Of a stretch of 33,471 bases of DNA, positions 13,743-22,113 are shown in pieces. Origin of the DNA: Candidatus Tanganyikabacteria bacterium (lineage in GTDB: Bacteria > Cyanobacteriota > Sericytochromatia > S15B-MN24 > VGJW01); the NCBI GenBank assembly GCA_016867235.1, contig VGJY01000031.1, positions 1 through 33,471 on the forward strand, given 5' to 3'. Every line of letters starts with the position of its first letter. Position 1 is the stretch's first letter. Position numbers and translations under genes: made by a program. The notes below the pieces were generated by a model that was not told where the DNA came from, ran no database searches, and saw only the letters and a list, made by a program, of their open reading frames with translations.

Positions 13743-15962
13743 ATGTCGAACACCCAGCCGTCTGTCACGCCGAGCGGCGCGCCGCGCCGCCGGGCTCCGC
13801 GCACGCCCCTGCGGGCCCCGCAGGCGCCTTCCGGCGATTTGCCGGTCCGACCGGCGCCGGATCGGGTCGCGTTCGGCAACGGGTCGCCAGGCCCCGCAGC
13901 GCCGGGCGGCGCCACGCTCGCCGCCAATCGGCCGGGCGGCCCGGTGCAAGGCGCGGCCCCCCTCTCCGGCAGCCGCGGCTCGCATGTCGCGCGAGCCCTG
14001 GCGCGGGGCGTCCTGCACGCTCCCGCCGGGACCTGGCACACGTTGCGGGACATGGGCAAGGCCGTCCTGGACCACCCGCTTCTCACCGGCGCCATCCTGG
14101 CCGGCTCGATCGGGCTCACCGCCGCCGTGCCGGCCGCCGCGCCGGTGATGGTCGGCATCGGCGCCGTGCTGGCCGGCGTCAGCGTCGGCGTCAAGACGCA
14201 ACGCGCCGTCAGCACCGCCTGGGACGCCCGCACACAGAAAGACCTGGACCGGGCCGCCCGCCTGGCCGGCGACGCCTACGGCGACGCCCTGGTCAACGGC
14301 GCGCTTTTCGCCTTGCCCTACGCCGCCGGCCGCATCGCCCAGGCCCGCGGGCACCGCTTCATGACCCGGGCAATCTCCCAGGCGCAGGCGGAAACGCCGG
14401 CCGGCGCCCCCAAGGGCGACGCCTCGCTCGCCAAGGTCCTCGAGTTCGTCGAGAACACGATGAAGGCCCCGCCGGACGATCTGGCCCGCGATGCCGCCCG
14501 GACGTTCCAGGCCCTGCCCCGCGGCACGCGCAAGCAACTCATGCGGATGGTCGTGGACCAGGAGTTCCTGTCAGGATCGGCTTCCGACCGGGCGGCGCAA
14601 CTGCTCGACGCCCTCGGCCCCGGTTTCACGAAGCTTGCCCAGGTCTACAGCGAGGCCGACGGCGTGCCGCCCGCGGTGGCGCGGGCCCTCAAGGTCAGTC
14701 GCGACGCCATGAAGCCGATGCCGCAGGGCACGCTCCACGACGTCCTGTCCAGGCATGGCACGCAGGACCTGGGCGACATGCTGCGCGGCATTTACAAGAT
14801 CGGCGACGGCCGCTACCGCCTCGAGAAGCTCCTGGGCGTGGCGTCGATCGGCGAGGTGCACCTGGCCCGCGACGTCGAGAGCGGCGCCCAGGTGGTGCTC
14901 AAGGTCCGCAAGGTGGCCGCCAATCCCCGGGCGGTCGAGCGGGAGTTCCGGCTCATGCGCGAACTCGTCGAGGTGGGCGCCAAGCACGGTAGACTCTCGG
15001 CCGAGCAACTCGACCTGGCCAAGGGCAACCTGGAGAGCTTCCGCCGCGGCGTGCTGGCGGAACTGGATTTCGGCAGCGAGGCCAAGGCGGCCCGCCGTTT
15101 CGCGCAGCTCTACAAGGAAGCCGGCTTCGACGGTGTCACGGTGCGCCACGTGAGCAAGGGCGGCGATCTGCTGGTGATGGACGTCGCCCAGGGCGTGCCG
15201 TTCACGAAGCTCGACACGCTGCCCGCCGCCCAGCGCCAGGAAGCGCACCTGGCCTACCTCCGGGCGATGCTGCGCCAGGTCTTCGACGGCTACTTCCACG
15301 CGGATCCGCATGCGGGCAACGTGTTCTGGAACCCCGCCACCCGGCGCATCCAGTTCATCGACATGGGCGCGATGGGCGAGACTGGCGTCAAGCAGCAGCT
15401 CGAGCTGGCCGAACTCCTGCTCACGAGCCTCTCGCGCAACCCGGACGCCATCGCCGCCAACATGATCCGCACGGCCGAGAAGATCACCTCGCCGCTGCCC
15501 CGGGCCAAGCTGCAGGCCGCGCTCGGCGACGAGGTGGCCGCCTTCCTGGCGCGCTACGGCCGCGCCGGCGACCTCAACCGCCAGTCCATGGACCTGATGC
15601 GGGCGGCGCAACGGCTGGGCGTCTGGCCCCGCGACAACGGGTTCTGGTTCAACAAGACGATGTTCACGGTCGTCACGACCGTGGACAAACCCACGCAGGA
15701 ACTCTTCATGGCCGAAGCCCTGCCCAAGCTGGCGGTGGCGGTGGCCCGGACGGCGGTGTCCGAGCCCGCGGAGACGGCGCGGATGCTCTCGCGGGTGGCC
15801 CTGGCGGCGCGGCGCAACCCCGGCGAATTCATGGCCGCCCTAGTCGTGCAGTCCAAGGCGCAGCCGCAGATGCTCGGCAACCTGCCGAAGTGGGCCGTGC
15901 GCGCCTCCAACGAGTTCGCCCTCCCGGGGCGGGCCCTGTCGCTCGACATCACGGGCGACTGA
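13743..15962 (+). CDS. ABC1/UbiB-family atypical kinase
   Basis: The 739-residue protein has a low-complexity N terminus (residues 1-80), a hydrophobic pair of segments (about 112-150) and an ABC1/UbiB kinase core. Motifs: LGPGFTKLAQVY (the KxGQ region, but KLAQ here, residues about 297-300), GVASIGEVHLA (A-rich-like loop, about 365), Lys387 in VVLKVRK, ELDFGSEAKAA (440-450), YFHADPHAGNVFW (517-529) and FIDMGAMGE (the DFG position). UbiB proteins are ATPases needed for isoprenoid-quinone or lipid homeostasis. The KxGQ Gly-to-Ala change is notable because that residue shapes nucleotide handling. The TGA stop overlaps the start of palindromic element A at 15962. Confidence 0.82.
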   Translation: MSNTQPSVTPSGAPRRRAPRTPLRAPQAPSGDLPVRPAPDRVAFGNGSPGPAAPGGATLAANRPGGPVQGAAPLSGSRGSHVARALARGVLHAPAGTWHTLRDMGKAVLDHPLLTGAILAGSIGLTAAVPAAAPVMVGIGAVLAGVSVGVKTQRAVSTAWDARTQKDLDRAARLAGDAYGDALVNGALFALPYAAGRIAQARGHRFMTRAISQAQAETPAGAPKGDASLAKVLEFVENTMKAPPDDLARDAARTFQALPRGTRKQLMRMVVDQEFLSGSASDRAAQLLDALGPGFTKLAQVYSEADGVPPAVARALKVSRDAMKPMPQGTLHDVLSRHGTQDLGDMLRGIYKIGDGRYRLEKLLGVASIGEVHLARDVESGAQVVLKVRKVAANPRAVEREFRLMRELVEVGAKHGRLSAEQLDLAKGNLESFRRGVLAELDFGSEAKAARRFAQLYKEAGFDGVTVRHVSKGGDLLVMDVAQGVPFTKLDTLPAAQRQEAHLAYLRAMLRQVFDGYFHADPHAGNVFWNPATRRIQFIDMGAMGETGVKQQLELAELLLTSLSRNPDAIAANMIRTAEKITSPLPRAKLQAALGDEVAAFLARYGRAGDLNRQSMDLMRAAQRLGVWPRDNGFWFNKTMFTVVTTVDKPTQELFMAEALPKLAVAVARTAVSEPAETARMLSRVALAARRNPGEFMAALVVQSKAQPQMLGNLPKWAVRASNEFALPGRALSLDITGD

Positions 15963-16086
15963 TAGCGCGGCTTCTATGAGGAGGCCGGCCGCAGGCACGG
16001 AGGCCTGCGCCACCGACGCAGCGGGTGGGGCCGGCCTCTGTGCCGGCCGCGGCGGCGGAGGGAAGTCATGCGAGAAGCGGCGCTAT
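15962..16086. mobile_element. Palindromic element copy A (125 bp)
   Basis: It starts ATAGCGCGGCTTCT and ends AGAAGCGGCGCTAT, near-perfect terminal inverted repeats (13 of 14). The interior carries GC-rich nested palindromes and is inverted relative to copies B and C. Its left end supplies the last base of the UbiB gene TGA stop; removing it restores GACTGACC, still TGA. The flank is CTG left and GAC right, the same target context as copies B and C. Confidence 0.8.
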
Positions 16087-16094
16087 GACCCACC

Positions 16095-16132
16095 TAAAAA
16101 ACGGTGGAGGCCGGGGGAGCAACCCGGCCTCC
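16095..16132 (-). terminator. Intrinsic terminator for the PilZ gene
   Basis: Read on the minus strand, a 10-bp stem (GGAGGCCGGG at 16106-16115 with CCCGGCCTCC at 16123-16132) is followed within a few bases by a run of six T (plus strand A at 16096-16101). It sits about 43 bp after the PilZ stop codon. Confidence 0.7.
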
Positions 16133-16174
16133 GTGATGAATCGGCTGGTGTATGGCGAACGTCGGCAGAAAATT

Positions 16175-16597
16175 CTATGAAGGCCGCCCGCGGCCCAGCC
16201 AGCGCGAGCTGGCCGGCCGGTGGCGATCGGTGTCGCGCAGTTCGGGCGTCCAGGCCTGGTGGACGCGGCGCGACGGCCCCGGCAGCACCTTGAACCGGGG
16301 CTGGTAGTAGCGCGCCGCCCGCGTGGCGTCGGCGGCAAACTGGCTGGCGAAGCGGAGCAACGCTTCCCGGGTCTCCTGGGTCATCGCGACGAAGCGCAAC
16401 TCCAGGCCCTCGCGGGTCGACGCGACCACGCGGCAAGCTATCTTGCTGACGATCGTGTCCATGACGCCGATCAGGAAGACGATTTCGCCGACCTCGACCG
16501 CAAACGCGCTGGCCACGACCGCGCCGGTCTCGGTGACGGCCGCCAGTCGCCCGCGCCCGGTCCGGCTCCCGCTCGCCATGAGCGAAACTGTGTCCAT
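16175..16597 (-). CDS. PilZ-domain-like protein
   Basis: A 140-residue protein whose residues 14-90 resemble a PilZ beta-barrel: TGRGRLAAVTETGAVVA (the Arg-rich start could serve the RxxxR c-di-GMP motif), FAVEVGEIVFLIGVMD, SKIACRVVASTREGLELRFVAMTQETREALLRF. The last 45 residues are Arg/Pro-rich and look unstructured. PilZ proteins bind c-di-GMP and control motility or exopolysaccharide; because the RxxxR/DxSxxG pair is not clear here, ligand binding is uncertain. Purine-rich GGGGGAGAGGGG lies directly before ATG 16597. It has its own intrinsic terminator, so it is a single-gene unit. Confidence 0.6.
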   Translation of the reverse strand: MDTVSLMASGSRTGRGRLAAVTETGAVVASAFAVEVGEIVFLIGVMDTIVSKIACRVVASTREGLELRFVAMTQETREALLRFASQFAADATRAARYYQPRFKVLPGPSRRVHQAWTPELRDTDRHRPASSRWLGRGRPS

Positions 16598-16703
16598 CCC
16601 CTCTCCCCCCGAATTTCCCCCAACCGCGACCTACGTGTCGCGACCCTTGCCTCTTGATTACATGAATAACCTGGGCATGTTGCGCGAAGATTGCGCGGTC
16701 CTT

Positions 16704-18425
16704 TCAGCGGTGTGACGACCTCCGGAAGGTGGTCCGCCCTTCCCGGACGGTCCATTTCACGGCTATGCGACCGATCTCGTGCGGCCGCACCGCGAAGGGG
16801 TCCCTGTCCAGCACCACGAAGTCGGCCCACTTGCCCGCGGCCAGCACGCCGCCGTCCCGATCCTCGAAGTTGGCCCAGGCGCCGCCCTGCGTGTAGCTGG
16901 CGAGGGCCTGGGCGACCGTCAACCGCTCGCCTTCGCCCAGGATCGCCCCGGCCTTCTCCGGATCCTGGCGCGTGACGGCGATCTGGATGGCCTCCAGGGG
17001 ATTGGCGGTGGTCACCGACCAGTCGGATCCGCCCGCCACCCGGGCACCGGCCGCCAGCAGACTGGCAGCCGGGTACAGTCTCGCCGTGCGTTCGGCGCCG
17101 ATGAACGGGGTCGTCAGCCGCGTGACGAACTCGTCGGGGTAGTGCCAGTAGGGCTGGATGCACGCAACCGCACCAAGGGCCTTGAAGCGCGGCAGATCGG
17201 CCGGATCGCTGAGTTGCAGGTGGGCCAGCACCGGGCGGCGATCCCGCGGGCCGTTCTTGCGCGCCGCGCGTTCGAGCGCATCCAGGCCCATCCGCACGCC
17301 GCCGTCGCCGATGGCATGGAGGTGGATCTGGAACCCGGCCGCATCCAGGCGTTCGACCATGGCATCCAGGCGGTCGGAGGAGTAGGTGGGCTTGCCCAGG
17401 GCATCCGGGCCCGTGACCGGCTTGCCGTCGAGCAGGTAGGGGGCCAGAAGCGACGCGGTGCGCGCCTCGATGACGCCGTCCACGAATAGCTTGGCGGCCG
17501 CCGCCGCAAAGCCCGGTCCGCTGAAGGCCTTGCGGTAGCCGACCAGGGTCTTGACGCGGTCCGCGACCGCGTGCGGCTCGCCATCGTCCCAGTCCTGCGC
17601 GGCGCGCACGCGCACCTTGAGCTTGCCGCGGCGCGCGAAATCCGCGTAGGCGGAAAGTTCCGAGGCGTCGGCCGCGGCCTCCTGGATGGAGACGATGCCG
17701 TAGCGGGCCAGGATGTCCTGGGCGCGGGCCAGGCCTCGCCGGACCTCGCCGGGCGTGGCGGGCGGCAGGAGCTTCGACGCGAGATCCATGGCCGTTTCGC
17801 GCAGCGTGCCGCTCGGCTCGCCGGAGCGGGGGTCGCGTTCGATGCGCCCGGCCGGCGGATCCTGGGTGCGGGCCGTGATGCCGGCCTTGCGCAGCGCCAG
17901 GCTGTTGAGCCAGGCGGAATGGCCATCCGACGACCACAGGAACACCGGGCGGTCGGCGACTGCCCGATCGAGCAGGTCGCGGCCCGGATTGCCGCCCGGG
18001 AAGGCCGTGAGGCTCCAGCCCGAACCGACGATCCAGGCCTTGCGCGGGTGCTTGCGGCGGTAGTCTTCCACGGTGGCCAGGATGTCCGCGACCGACTCGG
18101 CGGCATTCAGGTCGCACTGACCCATCTCGACGCCGGCATCCACGGGGTGGACGTGAGCGTCATGAAAGGCCGGCATCAGGAAGGCGCCGCGCAGATCGAC
18201 GACCCGGGTGCGCTTGCCGATGTGCGCCCTGGCGTCCGGGCCGACGTAGGCCAGGCGGGCGCCGCGCACCGCCAGGTCCCGGGCGGCCGGCCGCGCCGGA
18301 TCGCCCGTGTGGATGCGGGCGTTGCGCACGACCAGGTCGGCCGGCGGCGGGGCCGCGAGGAGCACGGCGGTGGCGACGGGCAGGAACAAGATCCCCTCCT
18401 GGCCTGGTACCTTTTGGGCGAGCAT
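16704..18425 (-). CDS. Exported amidohydrolase family 3 protein (YtcJ-like)
   Basis: A leader with a hydrophobic core ([13 protein letters not shown]) precedes an amidohydrolase-3 fold: [13 protein letters not shown] and the metal-site HDAHVHPVD, the mid-domain [80 protein letters not shown], and the C-terminal beta domain [14 protein letters not shown]. Such metal-dependent hydrolases act on N-substituted small molecules; the substrate cannot be told. The ATG at 18425 overlaps the divergent start at 18424, leaving no promoter room. TTG 18389, with AGGAGG 5 nt before it, is an attractive alternative start giving a shorter signal peptide. Confidence 0.83.
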   Translation of the reverse strand: MLAQKVPGQEGILFLPVATAVLLAAPPPADLVVRNARIHTGDPARPAARDLAVRGARLAYVGPDARAHIGKRTRVVDLRGAFLMPAFHDAHVHPVDAGVEMGQCDLNAAESVADILATVEDYRRKHPRKAWIVGSGWSLTAFPGGNPGRDLLDRAVADRPVFLWSSDGHSAWLNSLALRKAGITARTQDPPAGRIERDPRSGEPSGTLRETAMDLASKLLPPATPGEVRRGLARAQDILARYGIVSIQEAAADASELSAYADFARRGKLKVRVRAAQDWDDGEPHAVADRVKTLVGYRKAFSGPGFAAAAAKLFVDGVIEARTASLLAPYLLDGKPVTGPDALGKPTYSSDRLDAMVERLDAAGFQIHLHAIGDGGVRMGLDALERAARKNGPRDRRPVLAHLQLSDPADLPRFKALGAVACIQPYWHYPDEFVTRLTTPFIGAERTARLYPAASLLAAGARVAGGSDWSVTTANPLEAIQIAVTRQDPEKAGAILGEGERLTVAQALASYTQGGAWANFEDRDGGVLAAGKWADFVVLDRDPFAVRPHEIGRIAVKWTVREGRTTFRRSSHR

Positions 18426-20334
18426 GAAATTTCAACATGTCCTGCGCGATCCCATCCATGGCGTCATCGGCCTGACGGCCTGCGAATGGGATCTGCTGCG
18501 CACCGGGCCGTTCTCGCGCCTGCGCGGCATCCGGCAAATGGGCATGGCCTACGTGGTGTTCCCCGGGGCGCACCACACGCGGTTCGAGCACCTGGTCGGC
18601 GCGATGGCCACGGCGTGGATCCTGCTGCAGGACCTACCGTACAGCGAGGACGACAGGCGACTCATCCGCCTGGCGGTGCTCTGCCATGATCTCGGCCATC
18701 GGCCTTACTCGCACTCGCTCGAGGATGCCGCGCGGCGCCACGCGGATCGAAAGGGCCTCGGCTTCCTGCGCCGCTACCTGGATCACGAGGAGCGCACGTA
18801 CGAATTGCTCGCGACCGATCCGGAAATCGGCGCGGTCCTCGCCCGCCATCCCGACTATCGAAAGATCGACCGTCTCGAACTGGCGCAGGCCGCGACCGGC
18901 CGCCACCCGCGCCGCGAGTTCAACCTGTTCGCGCACTCGGAAATCGACGCCGATCGCATCGACTACGTGCTGCGCGACAACTACTACTGCGGCTTCCCGC
19001 CCGGCATCGACATCCAGGCGCTGTCCGATCTCTATGTGCCCGATCCGGTCCACGGCCTCGTGCTCAACGTCGAGCGGCTCTATGTCGCCCAGGAGCTCCT
19101 TACGGCCCGGTTCAACCTGATCGCCAACATCCAGAACGCCCCGCTGTCGCGTCTGGGCGACTTGCTGCTGGCGGAGTGTATCCGCGAGGCCCTCGAGCAC
19201 GCTCCCAGGGCGCGACAGACCGCCTTCGGCAGGGTGCTCGACGGCGGCCAGGATCGCGATCTCGAGCAGTTCCTGCAAGAGCATGCGCCGGACTCGTGGG
19301 CGAGGCTGCGGGCGCTGGTCGCCGGCCGGCCGCCGGTGGGCGAGATCGCGCGCTTCGACTTCCAGGTCCTCTCGCCCGCGACGCGCTTCGGCATCCAGTC
19401 GCTGCGCATAGAGGGCGAGAGCGTCGCACAGCGCCTGCAAGACGATCTCGCTCGCGACGTGGCGCCACCGCCGCTCATCGACGTGGCGCGGGTCAAGGCG
19501 CCGACCGAACCCGTCGCCACCACGGCCGACCGGTACACGGGGTGGCACGGCCGCCTCACCGATCAACCCGTGGTCCGGGGGCTCATCGAGGCGTCCCACG
19601 ACGCGGCGTCCATCCGCCTTTACGCGCCCGCCAAGCCGCGCTTGGGCAAGCGCCGCTTCGACCGGTGGCTGGCGCGGTACCAGGCTTCGGTCGATCCGCT
19701 GCTGTCGCCCGAACGGGCCGAGAGACTGCTCGCCGGGCCGTGGCACGGCGACATGGACGCGATGGGGCTGCTGCTGGCGCTCGAAACGTTCACCTTCGAG
19801 GCCCTGGTCGCCCAGGTGCGGCGCATGCCGTCGCGACTCGACGTGCTCTTCCTGACCGTCTACCTGGTGCTGGGCGTGCTCGACCGCATCCTGGGCGAGC
19901 GGCGCGTCTACCTGGACGGGCCCGAGGCGATCTGGCAAGTCGTGCGCCATCCCGACGTCGTGGCCGGGTTCGGCGATCGGTACCCGGCGGCGTTCGACCG
20001 CCCGGACGCGCCCGGCGACTTCTTCGCCGACCTGGCGTACCTGGAGCGCTGCGGCCTGCTCTACATCCTGCGGCGGCTCGAACGCGTGCGCAACGTCTTC
20101 GCCGAACGACCCAAGTTCGGCTCCACCGGCTGGGGGCGGCGCCTGGCCGACCGTCTTGCCGAACCCGCCGGCGCCAGGCGACTGGCAGCCGTGGCCGCCG
20201 CCGTCGAGAAGCTCATCGCTCCGCACGCGGCGACCTACCAGGAGTACTTCTCGTTGCTGGTCTCCGAGGACGAAAGCGCCACCGCGCGGCGGCGCGAACT
20301 GCGCCGGATGATGCCGGTGCCCATCACGCGCTGA
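18424..20334 (+). CDS. HD-domain phosphohydrolase (dGTPase/SAMHD1-like)
   Basis: The first 200 residues are an HD domain of the dGTPase/SAMHD1 type: DPIHGVIGLT then FSRLRGIRQMGMAYVVFPGA, H51-TRFEHLVGA, CHDLGHRPYSHSLE (H88-D89) and FAHSEIDADRIDYVLRDN with the metal Asp. The remaining 430 residues are helical and typical of larger family members, with a ruler-like region LFLTVYLVLGVLDRIL. Family members remove triphosphate from dNTPs or hydrolyse other nucleotides; the exact substrate is inference. ATG 18424 is the natural start because relatives begin with this segment. Its start codon overlaps the divergent amidohydrolase ATG. A C39-like peptidase follows after 48 bp. Confidence 0.83.
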   Translation: MKFQHVLRDPIHGVIGLTACEWDLLRTGPFSRLRGIRQMGMAYVVFPGAHHTRFEHLVGAMATAWILLQDLPYSEDDRRLIRLAVLCHDLGHRPYSHSLEDAARRHADRKGLGFLRRYLDHEERTYELLATDPEIGAVLARHPDYRKIDRLELAQAATGRHPRREFNLFAHSEIDADRIDYVLRDNYYCGFPPGIDIQALSDLYVPDPVHGLVLNVERLYVAQELLTARFNLIANIQNAPLSRLGDLLLAECIREALEHAPRARQTAFGRVLDGGQDRDLEQFLQEHAPDSWARLRALVAGRPPVGEIARFDFQVLSPATRFGIQSLRIEGESVAQRLQDDLARDVAPPPLIDVARVKAPTEPVATTADRYTGWHGRLTDQPVVRGLIEASHDAASIRLYAPAKPRLGKRRFDRWLARYQASVDPLLSPERAERLLAGPWHGDMDAMGLLLALETFTFEALVAQVRRMPSRLDVLFLTVYLVLGVLDRILGERRVYLDGPEAIWQVVRHPDVVAGFGDRYPAAFDRPDAPGDFFADLAYLERCGLLYILRRLERVRNVFAERPKFGSTGWGRRLADRLAEPAGARRLAAVAAAVEKLIAPHAATYQEYFSLLVSEDESATARRRELRRMMPVPITR

Positions 20335-20370
20335 TCGGGATTCACCGCCGGTGTACCGGCCGGGTTGCGC

Positions 20371-20376
20371 TATAGT
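20371..20376 (+). promoter_or_regulatory. -10 element before the C39-like gene
   Basis: TATAGT lies 5 bp before the GTG start at 20382, in a GC-rich region, and would place transcription start at or near the start codon, implying a nearly leaderless mRNA. No clear -35 box is visible. Confidence 0.35.
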
Positions 20377-20381
20377 GGGGC

Positions 20382-20963
20382 GTGCACGCGATCCTCGCCC
20401 TGGCCCTTGCCGCGCAGGGGCCCGCCATGCAGTTGCACGGCGTTCCCGACGTCATCCAGTCGAACTCCTGGTCGTGCGGCGTCGGCGCCGTCCAGGCGGT
20501 CATGACCTACTACGGCCAATGGGGCTACCAGGACACGTACGCCAAGGAACTTGGCACCTCCGAGGACCAGGGCACGCACCCGGCGCGGATGACCGAATTC
20601 TTCAACAAGCGGGGGCTGCGGGCCGAACTTCGCGAGGGCCTGACCGTGGCCGAGTTGCGGCGCTTCGTGGACCAGGGCGTGCCGGTGATCGTGGACTTCC
20701 AGGCCTGGGGCAAGCCCGGCACCGATTACCGGCAGGCCTGGGAGGAGGGGCACTACTGCGTCGTCGTGGGTTACGACCGGCGCGGATTCTACCTGGAAGA
20801 CCCCTCGCTGCTCGGGACCCTCGGCTTCCTGGAGTACGCTGACTTCGAACGCCGCTGGCGCGACTACGAGATCGAGGACGGCAAGCGGCGGCCCTACGTC
20901 CGGGCCGGCATCGTGGTGAAGGGGAAGAAGAAGCCTCCGCCGCGGATCAGCCCGATCGAGTAG
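20382..20963 (+). CDS. C39-like cysteine peptidase family protein
   Basis: A short hydrophobic leader (HAILALALAAQGPA) precedes a C39-like papain fold: catalytic Cys32 in NSWSCGVGAVQAVMTYYG, His124 in GHYCVVVGYD and Asp140 in YLEDPSLLG. The oxyanion Gln is probably Q26 in VIQSNSW. The middle part KELGTSEDQGTHPARMTEFF with a Gly-rich HPARM matches peptidase C39 families that are exported or stand-alone. It could process a peptide or be a non-bacteriocin maturation protease; no bacteriocin gene is visible nearby. GTG at 20382 is used. The stop codon lies inside an inverted repeat (TAGTCCGGAC, 20961-20970). Confidence 0.75.
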   Translation: MHAILALALAAQGPAMQLHGVPDVIQSNSWSCGVGAVQAVMTYYGQWGYQDTYAKELGTSEDQGTHPARMTEFFNKRGLRAELREGLTVAELRRFVDQGVPVIVDFQAWGKPGTDYRQAWEEGHYCVVVGYDRRGFYLEDPSLLGTLGFLEYADFERRWRDYEIEDGKRRPYVRAGIVVKGKKKPPPRISPIE

Positions 20964-21012
20964 TCCGGACCGATCCCGCGGCTGCAACGCAGGCGTGGGG
21001 GTGTCCGGACTA
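20961..21012. repeat. 10-bp inverted repeat over the C39-like stop
   Basis: TAGTCCGGAC (20961-20970) and GTCCGGACTA (21003-21012) are exact inverted arms 32 bp apart. The left arm includes the stop codon. It could be a weak terminator or an insertion relic; it borders element D. Confidence 0.4.
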
Positions 21013-21017
21013 TTGCG

Positions 21018-21076
21018 CGGCCACCGATGCAGCGGGTGGGGCCGGCCTCCGTGCCGGCCGCTAAGCCGGAGCGAAG
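21018..21076. mobile_element. Partial palindromic element copy D
   Basis: This segment matches the reverse complement of the inner part of copy B (GCCACCGATGCA, GGGTGGGGCCGGCCTCC, GTGCCGGCCGC, CCGGAGCGAAG) with a few substitutions, but lacks one end. It abuts the mutM stop codon. It looks like an old, truncated copy. Confidence 0.65.
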
Positions 21077-21081
21077 CGCTG

Positions 21082-22113
21082 TCAAGTCCCCCGCTTGCGC
21101 TGTTCGAGTTCGTCGAGGGTCTTCGGCCAATCGCCGTGGAAGAGCCTCGACAGGCTGCGATCGGCCAGCAACTTGCCGCCGGTCTGATAGCGCGGCTCTG
21201 ATGACTTCGCTCCGGCATCGCGGCCGGCACGGAGGCCGGCCCCACCCGTTGCATCGGTGGCGCAGGCCTCCGTGCCTGCGTCCGATAGGCGCCAGGTCAT
21301 TTGAGCGCCGCTATGACACATCGCGCAGTAGTTCGCCTCGTTCTCGGCGTACACGATGCGCTGCACGGGCGACGCGCACCGCGGGCAGAGCTGGCCGTAG
21401 CGCCCGTGGACCGCGAAGTCGGGCCGGAAGGCCGTGACCTTCTCGGGGAAGCCGTCGCCCACTTCCTGCCGCAGGCGGTCGGTCCAGTCGGCCAGGGTAC
21501 CGCGGATGGTGTCGTAGAGCAGGCGCAGGTCCCCGGTCCCGAGGCGCGACGTGAGGGTGACGGGCGACAAGCAGGCCCGGTGCAGGATCTCGTCGCTGTA
21601 AGCGTTGCCGATGCCGCTGACAATGCGCGGATCGGTCAGGGCGCGCTTGAGCGTGCGGTTCTCGCGGGTCAGGGCGGCGCGGAACCGGTCGAAATCGGCC
21701 GCCATGACCTCCAGGCCGCCCGGATCGAAGTCGGCGAGCGCCTGTTCGTGAGCGACCACGTGGAGCGACGCCCGCTTCTTGGGGCTGGCCTCGGTCAGGA
21801 ACATGGAGCCGTGTTCGAAATCGAACGCCGCCAGGTTGATCTTGCCGCCCAGGCCAGCCCCGGCCTTCTTCCAGTGGAAGCGGCCGGCGATCATCAGGTG
21901 GAAGACCAGGAAGAGGGGGAGATCGAGCTCCCAGACCACGCGCTTGCCGATGCGCCGGAAACCGCTCACCACGCGCCCTTCTGCCGCAGACAGCGGGGGC
22001 GCGGCCGTGCGCACCAGGAAGGGGCTCGCCAGCCGGATCCGCTCGATCTTGCGGCCGCCCAGCAGCGCGCCGAGGCGCTCGACGTAGAGGGTGATGTCGG
22101 GCAGTTCGGGCAA
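21082..22113 (-). CDS. mutM: MutM-type DNA glycosylase interrupted in frame by a palindromic element
   Basis: Start is TTG 22113, giving PELPDITLYVERL with the catalytic N-terminal Pro and Glu after Met removal. Later motifs are LVFHLMIAGRF, GIGNAYSDEILH and FPEKVTAFRPDFAVHG. The zinc finger is complete: C243-x2-C246 ... C263-x16 spacing ... C266 (LCPRC and YCAMC). After C266, 43 extra residues (267-309) are encoded by element B before the normal tail QTGGKLLADRSLSRL resumes at 310. Removal of 129 nt restores CQTGGKLL exactly. The enzyme removes oxidised purines such as 8-oxoguanine or ring-opened bases. The start codon directly follows the stop of the MBL gene, so the two are probably coupled. 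Function after the insertion is uncertain, as the tail lies outside the finger. Confidence 0.85.
   Translation of the reverse strand: MPELPDITLYVERLGALLGGRKIERIRLASPFLVRTAAPPLSAAEGRVVSGFRRIGKRVVWELDLPLFLVFHLMIAGRFHWKKAGAGLGGKINLAAFDFEHGSMFLTEASPKKRASLHVVAHEQALADFDPGGLEVMAADFDRFRAALTRENRTLKRALTDPRIVSGIGNAYSDEILHRACLSPVTLTSRLGTGDLRLLYDTIRGTLADWTDRLRQEVGDGFPEKVTAFRPDFAVHGRYGQLCPRCASPVQRIVYAENEANYCAMCHSGAQMTWRLSDAGTEACATDATGGAGLRAGRDAGAKSSEPRYQTGGKLLADRSLSRLFHGDWPKTLDELEQRKRGT
21187..21314. mobile_element. Palindromic element copy B (128 bp), inside mutM
   Basis: It begins ATAGCGCGGCT and ends AGCGCCGCTAT, with nested GC palindromes between (GGCACGGAGGCC pairs exactly with GGCCTCCGTGCC). It is base-identical to copy C over all 128 positions. 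In the mutM frame it has no stop codon, adding 43 codons with one flanking base. Flanks read CTG left and GACA right on the plus strand. Confidence 0.85.
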
